From positions 1 to 5,057 of the forward strand of contig JAKDLC010000186.1 of assembly GCA_030453055.1 (NCBI GenBank): DNA of 5,057 bases, in the 5' to 3' direction. The DNA is from Nitrosospira sp. Lineage in GTDB: Bacteria; Pseudomonadota; Gammaproteobacteria; Burkholderiales; Nitrosomonadaceae. Shown piece after piece: positions 1 to 4,631 of the stretch. The notes beneath the pieces were generated by a model. It searched no databases, had not been told where the DNA came from, and saw only the letters and a program-made list of their open reading frames with translations. The position numbers were made by a program, and so were the translations under genes. The number at the start of each line of letters is the position of its first letter. The first letter of the stretch is position 1.

Positions 1-345
1 AAGCGCCGCCCCCTTGGTTCCGCGTTCGTCCTTATCTACCTGAACAATGAGTTCCTGGCCCTCATGGAGAGCGTCCTGAATGCGGACGCGGGCCGGATCG
101 GCATTCTCGTTGAAATAAGAGCGGGAAATTTCCTTAAATGGAAGGAAGCCGTGCCGCTCGCCGCCATATTCAACAAAAGCCGCTTCGAGACTGGGCTCGA
201 GACGGGTAATGACTGCTTTGTAGATGTTGCTCTTGCGTTGTTCCTTGCCGGCGGATTCAATGTCGAGATCGATCAGCTTCTGACCATCAACAATGGCGAC
301 ACGGAGTTCTTCCGGCTGTGTCGCATTAAATAGCATGCGTTTCAT
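1..345 (-). CDS. rne: Ribonuclease E, N-terminal part (runs off left edge)
   Basis: Only the first 115 codons are present; the gene continues past base 1. RNase E is the essential endoribonuclease that starts mRNA decay and processes rRNA and tRNA precursors, usually as the scaffold of the degradosome at the inner membrane. The reading begins [21 protein letters not shown] and is nearly collinear with E. coli RNase E through the RNase H-like start and the S1 RNA-binding domain (about residues 35-115), including [21 protein letters not shown]. Phe57 and Phe67 match the S1-domain aromatic residues known to contact RNA, and [11 protein letters not shown] closes the segment. The ATG at 345-343 follows a GGGAGG ribosome binding site (357-352) with 6 bases between, so the start is secure. 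It is divergent from rluC, as in enterobacteria. RNase G is less likely, because the [10 protein letters not shown] start is characteristic of RNase E. Confidence 0.95.
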   Translation of the reverse strand, partial: MKRMLFNATQPEELRVAIVDGQKLIDLDIESAGKEQRKSNIYKAVITRLEPSLEAAFVEYGGERHGFLPFKEISRSYFNENADPARVRIQDALHEGQELIVQVDKDERGTKGAAL

Positions 346-760
346 TTTATGCCTCCCGCGCTCTGGTCACGGGCAGACAGCCTACGTGCGAGGGAGACTG
401 TGTCCGCCGCACGTATACGAGAACTTTTTAGTCAGGCAACTTTGGTCATGGTGTCGGGCTGCTTGTTAAAGATGACTATTTCTCTGGCTTGTCACTGGGG
501 TCCTGCTTTCTTCCAAGCAGAACCGGGAAATTAAGTTTCAATCAGGTTTCGACTGGCTGTTCCGGCAGGCGGACGCTACGAAACTGAAAAACTGAAATCT
601 ACGTGTGCTTTGAGCGCGCAAATCAATTACCATCGCTACTTTAGTGGTGAGCGACATTAACCAGGTTTTCGGGTCGGCTCCCGTTCTTGTCTCTGTCGGA
701 CAAAATCTCATCAACAGCGCCATTTTGCGCACCGGATAAAGGGTAGACTGGAACTCCGAA
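346..760. other. Divergent rne/rluC intergenic region, probable rne leader
   Basis: This 415-base gap holds no convincing gene. Short open frames on both strands show no recognisable family and overlap the neighbouring genes. In E. coli the equivalent gap carries a long rne 5' UTR through which RNase E regulates its own mRNA, so a structured leader is expected on the minus strand. Inverted repeats fit that idea: an 8-bp stem at 383-390/408-415, a 6-bp stem at 503-508/515-520 (CTGCTT/AAGCAG, 6-base loop) and a 5-bp stem at 687-691/699-703. A tandem AAACTGAAA pair lies at 581-597. No good sigma-70 promoter could be picked for either gene. Confidence 0.5.
383..415 (-). promoter_or_regulatory. 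Stem-loop in the presumed rne 5' leader
   Basis: TACGTGCG at 383-390 and CGCACGTA at 408-415 are perfect 8-bp reverse complements around a 17-base loop. The loop can add a small inner stem (GAC 396-398 with GTC 402-404). On the rne strand the hairpin ends 25 bases upstream of the GGGAGG ribosome binding site. The structure is seen in the sequence. A role in rne autoregulation is inferred from the behaviour of the E. coli rne leader; no sequence match to the E. coli hairpins is claimed. Confidence 0.45.
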
Positions 761-1762
761 TTGGTAAGTATAAGTAGAATTAAGGATTTAGGCAAAGAAT
801 TTCCTTCGGGCGCTATAGTCAACGAAATCGTGGGAGAGGATAGCAACGGCCAACGCATCGATAATTTCTTGATCAAACGGCTTAAGGGCGTGCCTAAAAG
901 CCATGTCTACCGGCTATTGCGTAGCGGACAGGTGCGGCTCAACAGCAAGCGCGTCGATGCAGCCCGCCGGCTTCAATCGGGCGACATGGTGCGCATTCCG
1001 CCGGTGAGAATTGCAGAAAACAATGCGCCATTCAAAAAGAAAACAGTCAAATTCCATTCCGTTCCGTTCGAAATTTTATTTCAGGATGAAACCCTTTTGG
1101 TAATCAATAAGCCTGCGGGGATTGCGGTACATGGCGGTAGCGGCGTGAGCTTCGGTGTCATTGAACAATTGCGTACCCGGCATCCCGACTGGAAGTTCCT
1201 GGAATTGGTTCATCGCCTTGACAGGGAAACTTCAGGGGTTCTGCTTCTCGCCAAAAGCCGCGCAGTACTTGTTGAACTGCACCGGCAAATTCGTGCAGGG
1301 CTCATGGAAAAACGTTATCTGACGCTGGTGAAAGGCAAGTGGCGCAATCCAAGGCAAAGTGTAAAATTGCCACTCAACAAGTACTTGACGGCGGTTGGGG
1401 AACGGCGTGTGGCCGTAACTACCAGCGCAAAAGATGGGGTGACGGCGCATACAGTGTTTACGCTGAAGAAATCCTGGCACGATTTCAGCCTATTGGAAGC
1501 GGAACTAAAAACCGGACGTACCCATCAAATTCGCGTACACCTCGCTCATCTCGGCTTCCCCATAGCCGGCGACGACAAGTATGGAGATTTTACATTGAAT
1601 AGGAAACTGGCCAGGAGCGGCCCGAAACCAGGTCTGAGACGCATGTTTCTGCATGCTTTCGCAGCCCGGGTAACGCATCCCGTGACGAGTAGGACCCTAC
1701 GCCTGGAAGCGCCGCTGGCAAAGGATCTGGAGGAATTCTTAAGTGGATTGGATGGAGCATGA
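761..1762 (+). CDS. rluC: 23S rRNA pseudouridine synthase RluC
   Basis: RluC isomerises uridines to pseudouridine at three positions of 23S rRNA (955, 2504 and 2580 in E. coli numbering), in the cytoplasm. The 333-residue product has an N-terminal S4 RNA-binding domain (about residues 30-80, with QRIDNFLIKRLKGVPKSHVY, typical of RluC) followed by an RluA-type catalytic domain. The signature HRLDRETSG is at 151-159, making Asp154 the catalytic aspartate, and the conserved KTGRTHQIRVHLAHLG lies at 250-265. The family normally runs about 310-330 residues, so the gene is full length. The start is TTG at 761, the first start codon after an in-frame stop at 737-739; GGA at 750-752 is a weak ribosome binding site 8 bases away. 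GTG at 830 would leave almost nothing ahead of the S4 domain. It is divergent from rne, as in E. coli. RluA or RluD identity is less likely because of the S4-domain sequence and the rne linkage. Confidence 0.93.
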   Translation: MVSISRIKDLGKEFPSGAIVNEIVGEDSNGQRIDNFLIKRLKGVPKSHVYRLLRSGQVRLNSKRVDAARRLQSGDMVRIPPVRIAENNAPFKKKTVKFHSVPFEILFQDETLLVINKPAGIAVHGGSGVSFGVIEQLRTRHPDWKFLELVHRLDRETSGVLLLAKSRAVLVELHRQIRAGLMEKRYLTLVKGKWRNPRQSVKLPLNKYLTAVGERRVAVTTSAKDGVTAHTVFTLKKSWHDFSLLEAELKTGRTHQIRVHLAHLGFPIAGDDKYGDFTLNRKLARSGPKPGLRRMFLHAFAARVTHPVTSRTLRLEAPLAKDLEEFLSGLDGA

Positions 1763-1913
1763 CATATGTTGGCCGCATCGGTAAGCACCGTAAAACTTGG
1801 CGAGCATGGAAAACAGATCGGAAGTTAAACGAAAAGAGGGAGGCGGCAACATTTTCTTGCAAGCCGCATCCCGGAGGCGTGCTCTTTATTTTATTTGAAG
1901 GATTGAAATAATC
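1763..1913. other. rluC-sppA intergenic gap
   Basis: This 151-base gap contains no supported gene. A 20-codon frame at 1766-1828 lacks a ribosome binding site and resembles nothing known. GCGG and CCGC around 1842-1866, with an inner CAA/TTG, could form a weak bulged hairpin. A second weak hairpin near 1867-1883 is followed by a T-rich run (CTTTATTTTATTT), a poor terminator candidate for rluC. GAAGGA at 1897-1902 is the likely sppA ribosome binding site, 11 bases before the ATG. No clear promoter for sppA was found, so cotranscription with rluC is possible. Confidence 0.4.
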
Positions 1914-2864
1914 ATGGCTGATTCAGAAAATCGCAACGAAGACTGGGAGAAGCGTGTACTCGAAAAACTGGTGCTCTCTTCTCTGCAGGAACAACGCAGG
2001 ACACGTCACTGGAGCGTTTTTTTCAAGTCGCTCGCTTTTATCTACCTGTTTGCCCTGCTGTTTTATGGGCTGGGTTGGTTTGGCGGCAGCGATATGTCCA
2101 TAGCCGGCAAGCATACCGCCTTAGTCGAACTGCGTGGCGTAATCTCCCCGGATAGCGTTAGCAGCGCGGATAATGTTAACGCGGGCTTGCAGCAAGCATT
2201 CAAGGATGAAAAAACACGCGGGGTGATTCTGCGCATCAACAGTCCCGGGGGAAGCCCGGTGCAGGCGGGTTATATCAACGATGAAATCCGCCGTTTACGT
2301 GCCGAATATCCTCAAATACCCCTCTATGCGGTAGTGGAGGACATTTGCGCCTCCGGCGGTTATTACGTCGCCGCGGCCGCTGACAAGATTTATGTGGACA
2401 AGGCCAGCGTCGTTGGTTCCATCGGCGTGGTGATGAACGGTTTCGGTTTCAATGAAGCAATGGGAAAGCTCGGCATCGAGCGGAGATTAATCACGGCGGG
2501 AAAAAACAAGGGGTTTCTCGATCCTTTCTCTCCACCCAATGCGGAACAAGAGAAATACGCCAGAGAAATGCTGGCTGACGTACACCAGCAGTTTATCGAG
2601 GTAGTGCAGCAAGGCAGGGGAAAACGTTTGAAAGAGACCCCGGAAATATTCAGTGGTATCGTCTGGACCGGTCAGAAAAGTATAGACCTGGGACTTGCCG
2701 ACGCAATAGGCAGCGCCGAATACGTGGCACGCGAAATTATCAAGGCCGAGAGCATCGTGGATTACACGGCCCGGGAAGGCTTTGCCGAGCGCTTCGCCAA
2801 ACGCTTCGGCGCGGTAATGGCGGATACGCTGATCAGTTCAGGCGGGGGTTGGGGATTACGGTAG
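1914..2864 (+). CDS. sppA: S49 family signal peptide peptidase, short SppA type
   Basis: This is a membrane-anchored serine protease of the SppA/SohB family, which cleaves leftover signal peptides and other membrane-associated peptides using a Ser-Lys dyad on the outer face of the inner membrane. The 316-residue product has a charged cytoplasmic N-terminus (1-35), one hydrophobic segment at about 36-56 acting as a signal anchor, then an S49 domain from about residue 68. Landmarks are the oxyanion-region motif RINSPGGSP at 107-115, the nucleophile Ser147 in ICASGGYYVA, VVGSIGVV at 166-173, and Lys199 in GKNKGFLDPF as the probable general base by alignment with YKSAVEPF of E. coli SppA. It has a single protease domain, unlike the duplicated 618-residue E. 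coli SppA. The ATG follows GAAGGA at 1897-1902. It converges on the methyltransferase gene. Both dyad residues are present, so it should be active. Confidence 0.9.
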   Translation: MADSENRNEDWEKRVLEKLVLSSLQEQRRTRHWSVFFKSLAFIYLFALLFYGLGWFGGSDMSIAGKHTALVELRGVISPDSVSSADNVNAGLQQAFKDEKTRGVILRINSPGGSPVQAGYINDEIRRLRAEYPQIPLYAVVEDICASGGYYVAAAADKIYVDKASVVGSIGVVMNGFGFNEAMGKLGIERRLITAGKNKGFLDPFSPPNAEQEKYAREMLADVHQQFIEVVQQGRGKRLKETPEIFSGIVWTGQKSIDLGLADAIGSAEYVAREIIKAESIVDYTAREGFAERFAKRFGAVMADTLISSGGGWGLR

Positions 2865-2887
2865 CAAATTCTGATTACCTTGGCAGC

Positions 2888-2901
2888 CTGCCGGATTCAG
2901 G
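2888..2901 (+). repeat. CTACCGGATTCAGG repeat, copy 1
   Basis: CTGCCGGATTCAGG matches the consensus at 13 of 14 bases. It forms the left arm of the hairpin after sppA. Confidence 0.7.
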
Positions 2902-2914
2902 GGTGACCTGTCAG

Positions 2915-2928
2915 CCTGAATCCGGTAG
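2915..2928 (-). repeat. CTACCGGATTCAGG repeat, copy 2
   Basis: CCTGAATCCGGTAG is an exact reverse complement of the consensus. It forms the right arm of the hairpin, and is also a perfect 14-bp inverted partner of copy 3, 82 bases away. Confidence 0.75.
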
Positions 2929-3010
2929 CGGCCTCACCCGGGAAGTGAGCGTCAAATAACACGAAATATTGTTATTAATCATAACATTGATCTATTAAAT
3001 GAGCGGTCGA

Positions 3011-3024
3011 CTACCGGATTCAGG
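3011..3024 (+). repeat. CTACCGGATTCAGG repeat, copy 3, abutting the methyltransferase stop
   Basis: CTACCGGATTCAGG is an exact consensus copy. On the minus strand the methyltransferase TGA stop (3027-3025) is followed directly by this repeat with no base between. Confidence 0.75.
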
Positions 3025-3735
3025 TCACTTACCATGCAGCAAAAAAATGGCGGGTTTATCCTTGAGTCCGGGCAAGGTACGTTTCCATTCCTTGATCGTC
3101 CTGGTTGAAATAGTTTCGCTTGCCGCTGTGAGATTGCAGGCGATGCAGAGTGCGGTGTCATCGCGGCACGTAAGAACGAGGGATTCCAGCAGCTTCTGAT
3201 TGCGATAGGGAGTCTCGATGAATATCTGGGTTTGATCGCGGGCTATCGAATCTTTTTCCAGTTCAATGATTGTTTTGATACGTCTGTTTTTTTCTATCGG
3301 AAGGTAGCCGTGAAACACGAAGCGCTGACCATTCAATCCCGATGCCATGAGCGCCAGTAGTATGGAAGATGGTCCTACCAGCGGCACTACCCGAAGATTT
3401 TTTTGGTGAGCCAGGCGCACCAGCTCCGCACCGGGATCGGCCACCGCGGGGCAGCCAGCTTCGGATAATAACCCGACGTCGTTTCCGGCGAGCAATGGTG
3501 AAAGCAGGTTCGCAAGTTCTTTGAACCGGGTGTGTTCATCCAGCACTTGCATGCTGATTTTTTGTAAAGGCAGGACGCAGCCAATTTGTTTCAGAAATTG
3601 CCTGGCGGTTTTTGGATGCTCGACAATATAATGACCCAGCCCCGCTATGCATTGCCTGACAGCAGCGGGGATTATCCAGGCAATGTCGCCTTCGCCAAGC
3701 GGTGCGGGAATGAGATAGAGCGTACCGGAATTCAC
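3025..3735 (-). CDS. RsmI-like SAM-dependent methyltransferase, tetrapyrrole methylase fold
   Basis: This 236-residue protein belongs to the TP_methylase family and is distantly related to RsmI, which 2'-O-methylates C1402 of 16S rRNA; its own substrate is not known from sequence. RsmI-like blocks occur in order: [12 protein letters not shown] (6-17), [21 protein letters not shown] (89-109), [19 protein letters not shown] (116-134), FHGYLP (141-146) and ETPYRN (174-179). It lacks the RsmI PTPIGNLxD start and is about 50 residues shorter than E. coli RsmI (286), ending at the methylase fold without a C-terminal extension. It is therefore better called RsmI-like than RsmI. The start is GTG at 3735, overlapping the yceF stop by four bases (GTGA), with GGTGGA just upstream as ribosome binding site. 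That implies translational coupling and a two-gene operon. It converges on sppA. Confidence 0.85.
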   Translation of the reverse strand: MNSGTLYLIPAPLGEGDIAWIIPAAVRQCIAGLGHYIVEHPKTARQFLKQIGCVLPLQKISMQVLDEHTRFKELANLLSPLLAGNDVGLLSEAGCPAVADPGAELVRLAHQKNLRVVPLVGPSSILLALMASGLNGQRFVFHGYLPIEKNRRIKTIIELEKDSIARDQTQIFIETPYRNQKLLESLVLTCRDDTALCIACNLTAASETISTRTIKEWKRTLPGLKDKPAIFLLHGK

Positions 3736-4328
3736 ACGATTTCCACCCCTTCGTTTGTCAGCATTTCCACCAGCGCGATCAATGGCAGACCAATCAGCGC
3801 ACTAGGATCGTCGCTCACTATACGTTCGATCAATGCGATGCCCAGTCCCTCGGCCTTGGCGCTGCCTGCGCAATGATAAGGCTGCTCTCGATCGAGATAG
3901 TTTTCGATTTGCTGGTTGCTTAATTTGCGGAATTTGACGCGAGACGCGACAAGTCGCGACTGTATGTTGCGGTTGCGGCCATTGAAAAGACTCACCGCGG
4001 TATGGAATACGACTTCTTTTCCGCGAATGAGTTGTAACTGTTTGCTTGCGTTGATACGGTTCAATGGTTTGCCAAGTTGGATGCCTTTCAGCACCGCCAC
4101 TTGATCGGCGCCGATGATGAGGGCGTCGGGATGGGTCGCTGCAACCGCACGAGTCTTCGCGGCCGCTAAGCGAAGGGCGGTGGTTTCAGGAATTTCATCC
4201 GTCAGGGGAGTTTCATCTACCTCCGGGTTAAAAACGTCAAATGGGATTTGCAGGCGCAGGAGTAGTTCGCGACGATAAATGGAGCTGGATCCCAATACAA
4301 GTCGTTGGGCAGTTTGTGGTGTTTTCAA
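3732..4328 (-). CDS. yceF: Maf family nucleotide pyrophosphatase, YceF type (probable 7-methyl-GTP pyrophosphatase)
   Basis: Maf proteins hydrolyse non-canonical or modified nucleoside triphosphates to the monophosphate plus pyrophosphate; the YceF branch prefers 7-methyl-GTP. Numbering from the TTG start, the motifs are [15 protein letters not shown] (9-23), PEVDE (35-39), IIGADQV (71-77, Asp75 the likely catalytic base), GKP (86-88), [10 protein letters not shown] (152-161) and IGLPLIAL (179-186). CAGS-K-EG and GLPLIAL closely match E. coli YceF (194 residues) as remembered, rather than the dTTP/UTP-specific YhdE branch. A GTG at 4364 would add 12 residues (PPRPDTGF and neighbours). TTG at 4328 is preferred because the extra stretch translates a dispersed repeat and half of a palindrome, GGA lies 6 bases upstream, and the shorter N-terminus fits the family. 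It overlaps the downstream methyltransferase by 4 bases and is divergent from yceD, as in E. coli. The family is secure; the exact start is not. Confidence 0.9.
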   Translation of the reverse strand: MKTPQTAQRLVLGSSSIYRRELLLRLQIPFDVFNPEVDETPLTDEIPETTALRLAAAKTRAVAATHPDALIIGADQVAVLKGIQLGKPLNRINASKQLQLIRGKEVVFHTAVSLFNGRNRNIQSRLVASRVKFRKLSNQQIENYLDREQPYHCAGSAKAEGLGIALIERIVSDDPSALIGLPLIALVEMLTNEGVEIV

Positions 4329-4341
4329 CCTGAATCCGGTA
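4329..4341 (-). repeat. CTACCGGATTCAGG repeat, copy 4, at the yceF start
   Basis: CCTGAATCCGGTA is the reverse complement of 13 consensus bases; the fourteenth, 4342, is T instead of A. It directly precedes the TTG start of yceF and supplies the GGA that may act as its ribosome binding site. Confidence 0.7.
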
Positions 4342-4346
4342 TCTGG

Positions 4347-4374
4347 ACGGGGTGGAGTGCGCACTCCATCCCGT
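4347..4374. repeat. 28-base near-perfect palindrome upstream of yceF
   Basis: The 14 bases at 4347-4360 are the reverse complement of 4361-4374 except at one position (G4352 against T4369). The central 16 bases, TGGAGTGCGCACTCCA (4353-4368), are perfectly symmetrical. The alternative yceF GTG start (4364) lies inside it. As RNA it would form a strong hairpin; as DNA it could be the site of a dimeric regulator. No T-run follows on either strand, so an intrinsic terminator is unlikely. Confidence 0.6.
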
Positions 4375-4379
4375 AGCGA

Positions 4380-4395
4380 TTCACCAAACGGTGAA
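4380..4395. repeat. Short inverted repeat TTCACC/GGTGAA
   Basis: TTCACC (4380-4385) and GGTGAA (4390-4395) form a 6-bp stem with an AAAC loop, five bases from the 28-base palindrome. Both would lie in the yceF leader if transcription starts at the proposed -10 element. It could be structural only. Confidence 0.35.
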
Positions 4396-4424
4396 GGCTA
4401 AGTAGAGGGAAAAATTTTTTGTGG

Positions 4425-4430
4425 ATTATA
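4425..4430 (-). promoter_or_regulatory. Candidate -10 element for the yceF-methyltransferase operon
   Basis: The minus strand reads a perfect TATAAT at 4430-4425. It would start transcription near 4418 and give a leader of about 90 bases that includes the palindrome. No good -35 hexamer stands 15-18 bases upstream (GCTCAA at 17), and there is no extended -10 TG. It is either an activator-dependent promoter or a chance match in AT-rich DNA. Confidence 0.35.
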
Positions 4431-4457
4431 TCGCTAAACAGACAAAATTGAGCGATA
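4429..4457. promoter_or_regulatory. Inverted repeat TATCGCT-N15-AGCGATA, candidate operator
   Basis: TATCGCT (4429-4435) and AGCGATA (4451-4457) are perfect 7-bp reverse complements with centres 22 bases apart, about two helical turns. The left half overlaps the proposed yceF -10 element by two bases, and the pair lies upstream of the yceD promoter. A dimeric regulator acting on both divergent units is possible, but no known regulator motif is recognised. Confidence 0.35.
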
Positions 4458-4461
4458 ACCG

Positions 4462-4472
4462 CCGAATTCAGG
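4462..4472 (+). repeat. Diverged repeat copy CCGAATTCAGG
   Basis: It matches the core CCGGATTCAGG at 10 of 11 bases. It is followed by CTG, as is copy 2 when read in the same orientation. It could be a decayed copy or chance. Confidence 0.35.
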
Positions 4473-4489
4473 CTGCTTTTAGATGATTT

Positions 4490-4518
4490 TTGACACCCGA
4501 AGGCAAAAAATATATCAT
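4490..4518 (+). promoter_or_regulatory. Sigma-70 promoter for yceD
   Basis: A perfect -35 hexamer, TTGACA (4490-4495), is followed by 17 bases and TATCAT (4513-4518), five of six matches to the -10 consensus. Transcription would begin near 4525, giving a leader of about 107 bases before the yceD ATG. It would be expected to drive yceD and the downstream rpmF-plsX-fab genes usually found next, which lie outside this window. Confidence 0.65.
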
Positions 4519-4603
4519 GCGCGCCGTATGAAAACGCAAATTCTAATACTAAACATGCTTGTTTATCAATTGAGGGTGCGAAAACGAGATTCACCCCGTT
4601 CAA

Positions 4604-4616
4604 CTACCGGATTTAG
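4604..4616 (+). repeat. Diverged repeat copy CTACCGGATTTAG in the yceD leader
   Basis: It matches the first 13 consensus bases with one change (T for C). It ends 15 bases before the yceD ATG, and its final TAG is the in-frame stop that bounds yceD upstream. Confidence 0.55.
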
Positions 4617-4623
4617 AATAATT

Positions 4624-4631
4624 CCTCCTTT
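4624..4631 (+). promoter_or_regulatory. Anti-Shine-Dalgarno-like CCTCCTTT at the yceD start
   Basis: The eight bases touching the yceD ATG are identical to the CCUCCUUU tail of bacterial 16S rRNA rather than complementary to it. No Shine-Dalgarno sequence is visible within 15 bases of the ATG; the nearest GGA is 20 bases away at 4609-4611. Initiation may depend on an unstructured leader or other factors. Confidence 0.4.

Larger units (their letters stand above)
2888..2928. terminator. Long hairpin 24 bases after sppA, possible bidirectional terminator
   Basis: Bases 2888-2901 (CTGCCGGATTCAGG) pair with 2915-2928 (CCTGAATCCGGTAG) along all 14 positions, with one G-T pair. A small TGA/TCA inner stem (2904-2906/2911-2913) sits in the loop. 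Its place between two convergent stop codons suits termination or 3'-end protection in both directions. Neither side has a run of T residues, so it is not a canonical Rho-independent terminator. Both arms are copies of the local 14-base repeat. Confidence 0.4.
2865..3024. other. Convergent intergenic region rich in inverted repeats
   Basis: The 160 bases between the two stop codons contain no gene but almost continuous dyad symmetry. There is a long hairpin at 2888-2928, CTCAC/GTGAG at 2933-2937/2945-2949 with a 7-base loop, AATAACA/TGTTATT at 2955-2961/2970-2976 with an 8-base loop, and the alternative GTTAT/ATAAC at 2971-2975/2981-2985. A third copy of the 14-base repeat closes the gap and abuts the methyltransferase stop codon. 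The region probably serves as a barrier or 3'-end stabiliser for two converging transcripts; this is an inference from its position and structure. Confidence 0.5.

Noticed and set aside
64..333. 89-codon plus-strand frame
   Set aside because: It is antisense to the clearly conserved RNase E N-terminus.
538..876. 112-codon open frame on the minus strand
   Set aside because: It overlaps the rluC start antisense, has no recognisable family and no good ribosome binding site.
1766..1828. 20-codon frame MLAASVSTVKLGEHGKQIGS after rluC
   Set aside because: It has no ribosome binding site, and nothing beyond an open frame supports it.
2888..2928. Canonical Rho-independent terminator
   Set aside because: The stem is strong, but no T-run follows it on either strand; it is kept only as a low-confidence terminator candidate.
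3723..3734. TACCGGAATTCA as another repeat copy
   Set aside because: It needs an inserted base to match and lies inside the coding start of the methyltransferase; it is probably chance.
3025..3735. Calling the methyltransferase RsmI itself
   Set aside because: It lacks the RsmI N-terminal GNLxD motif and the C-terminal region; only the fold is shared.
4325..4603. 92-codon open frame on the minus strand across the yceF/yceD gap
   Set aside because: It overlaps the yceF 5' end in another frame, runs through promoters and the palindrome, and resembles no family.
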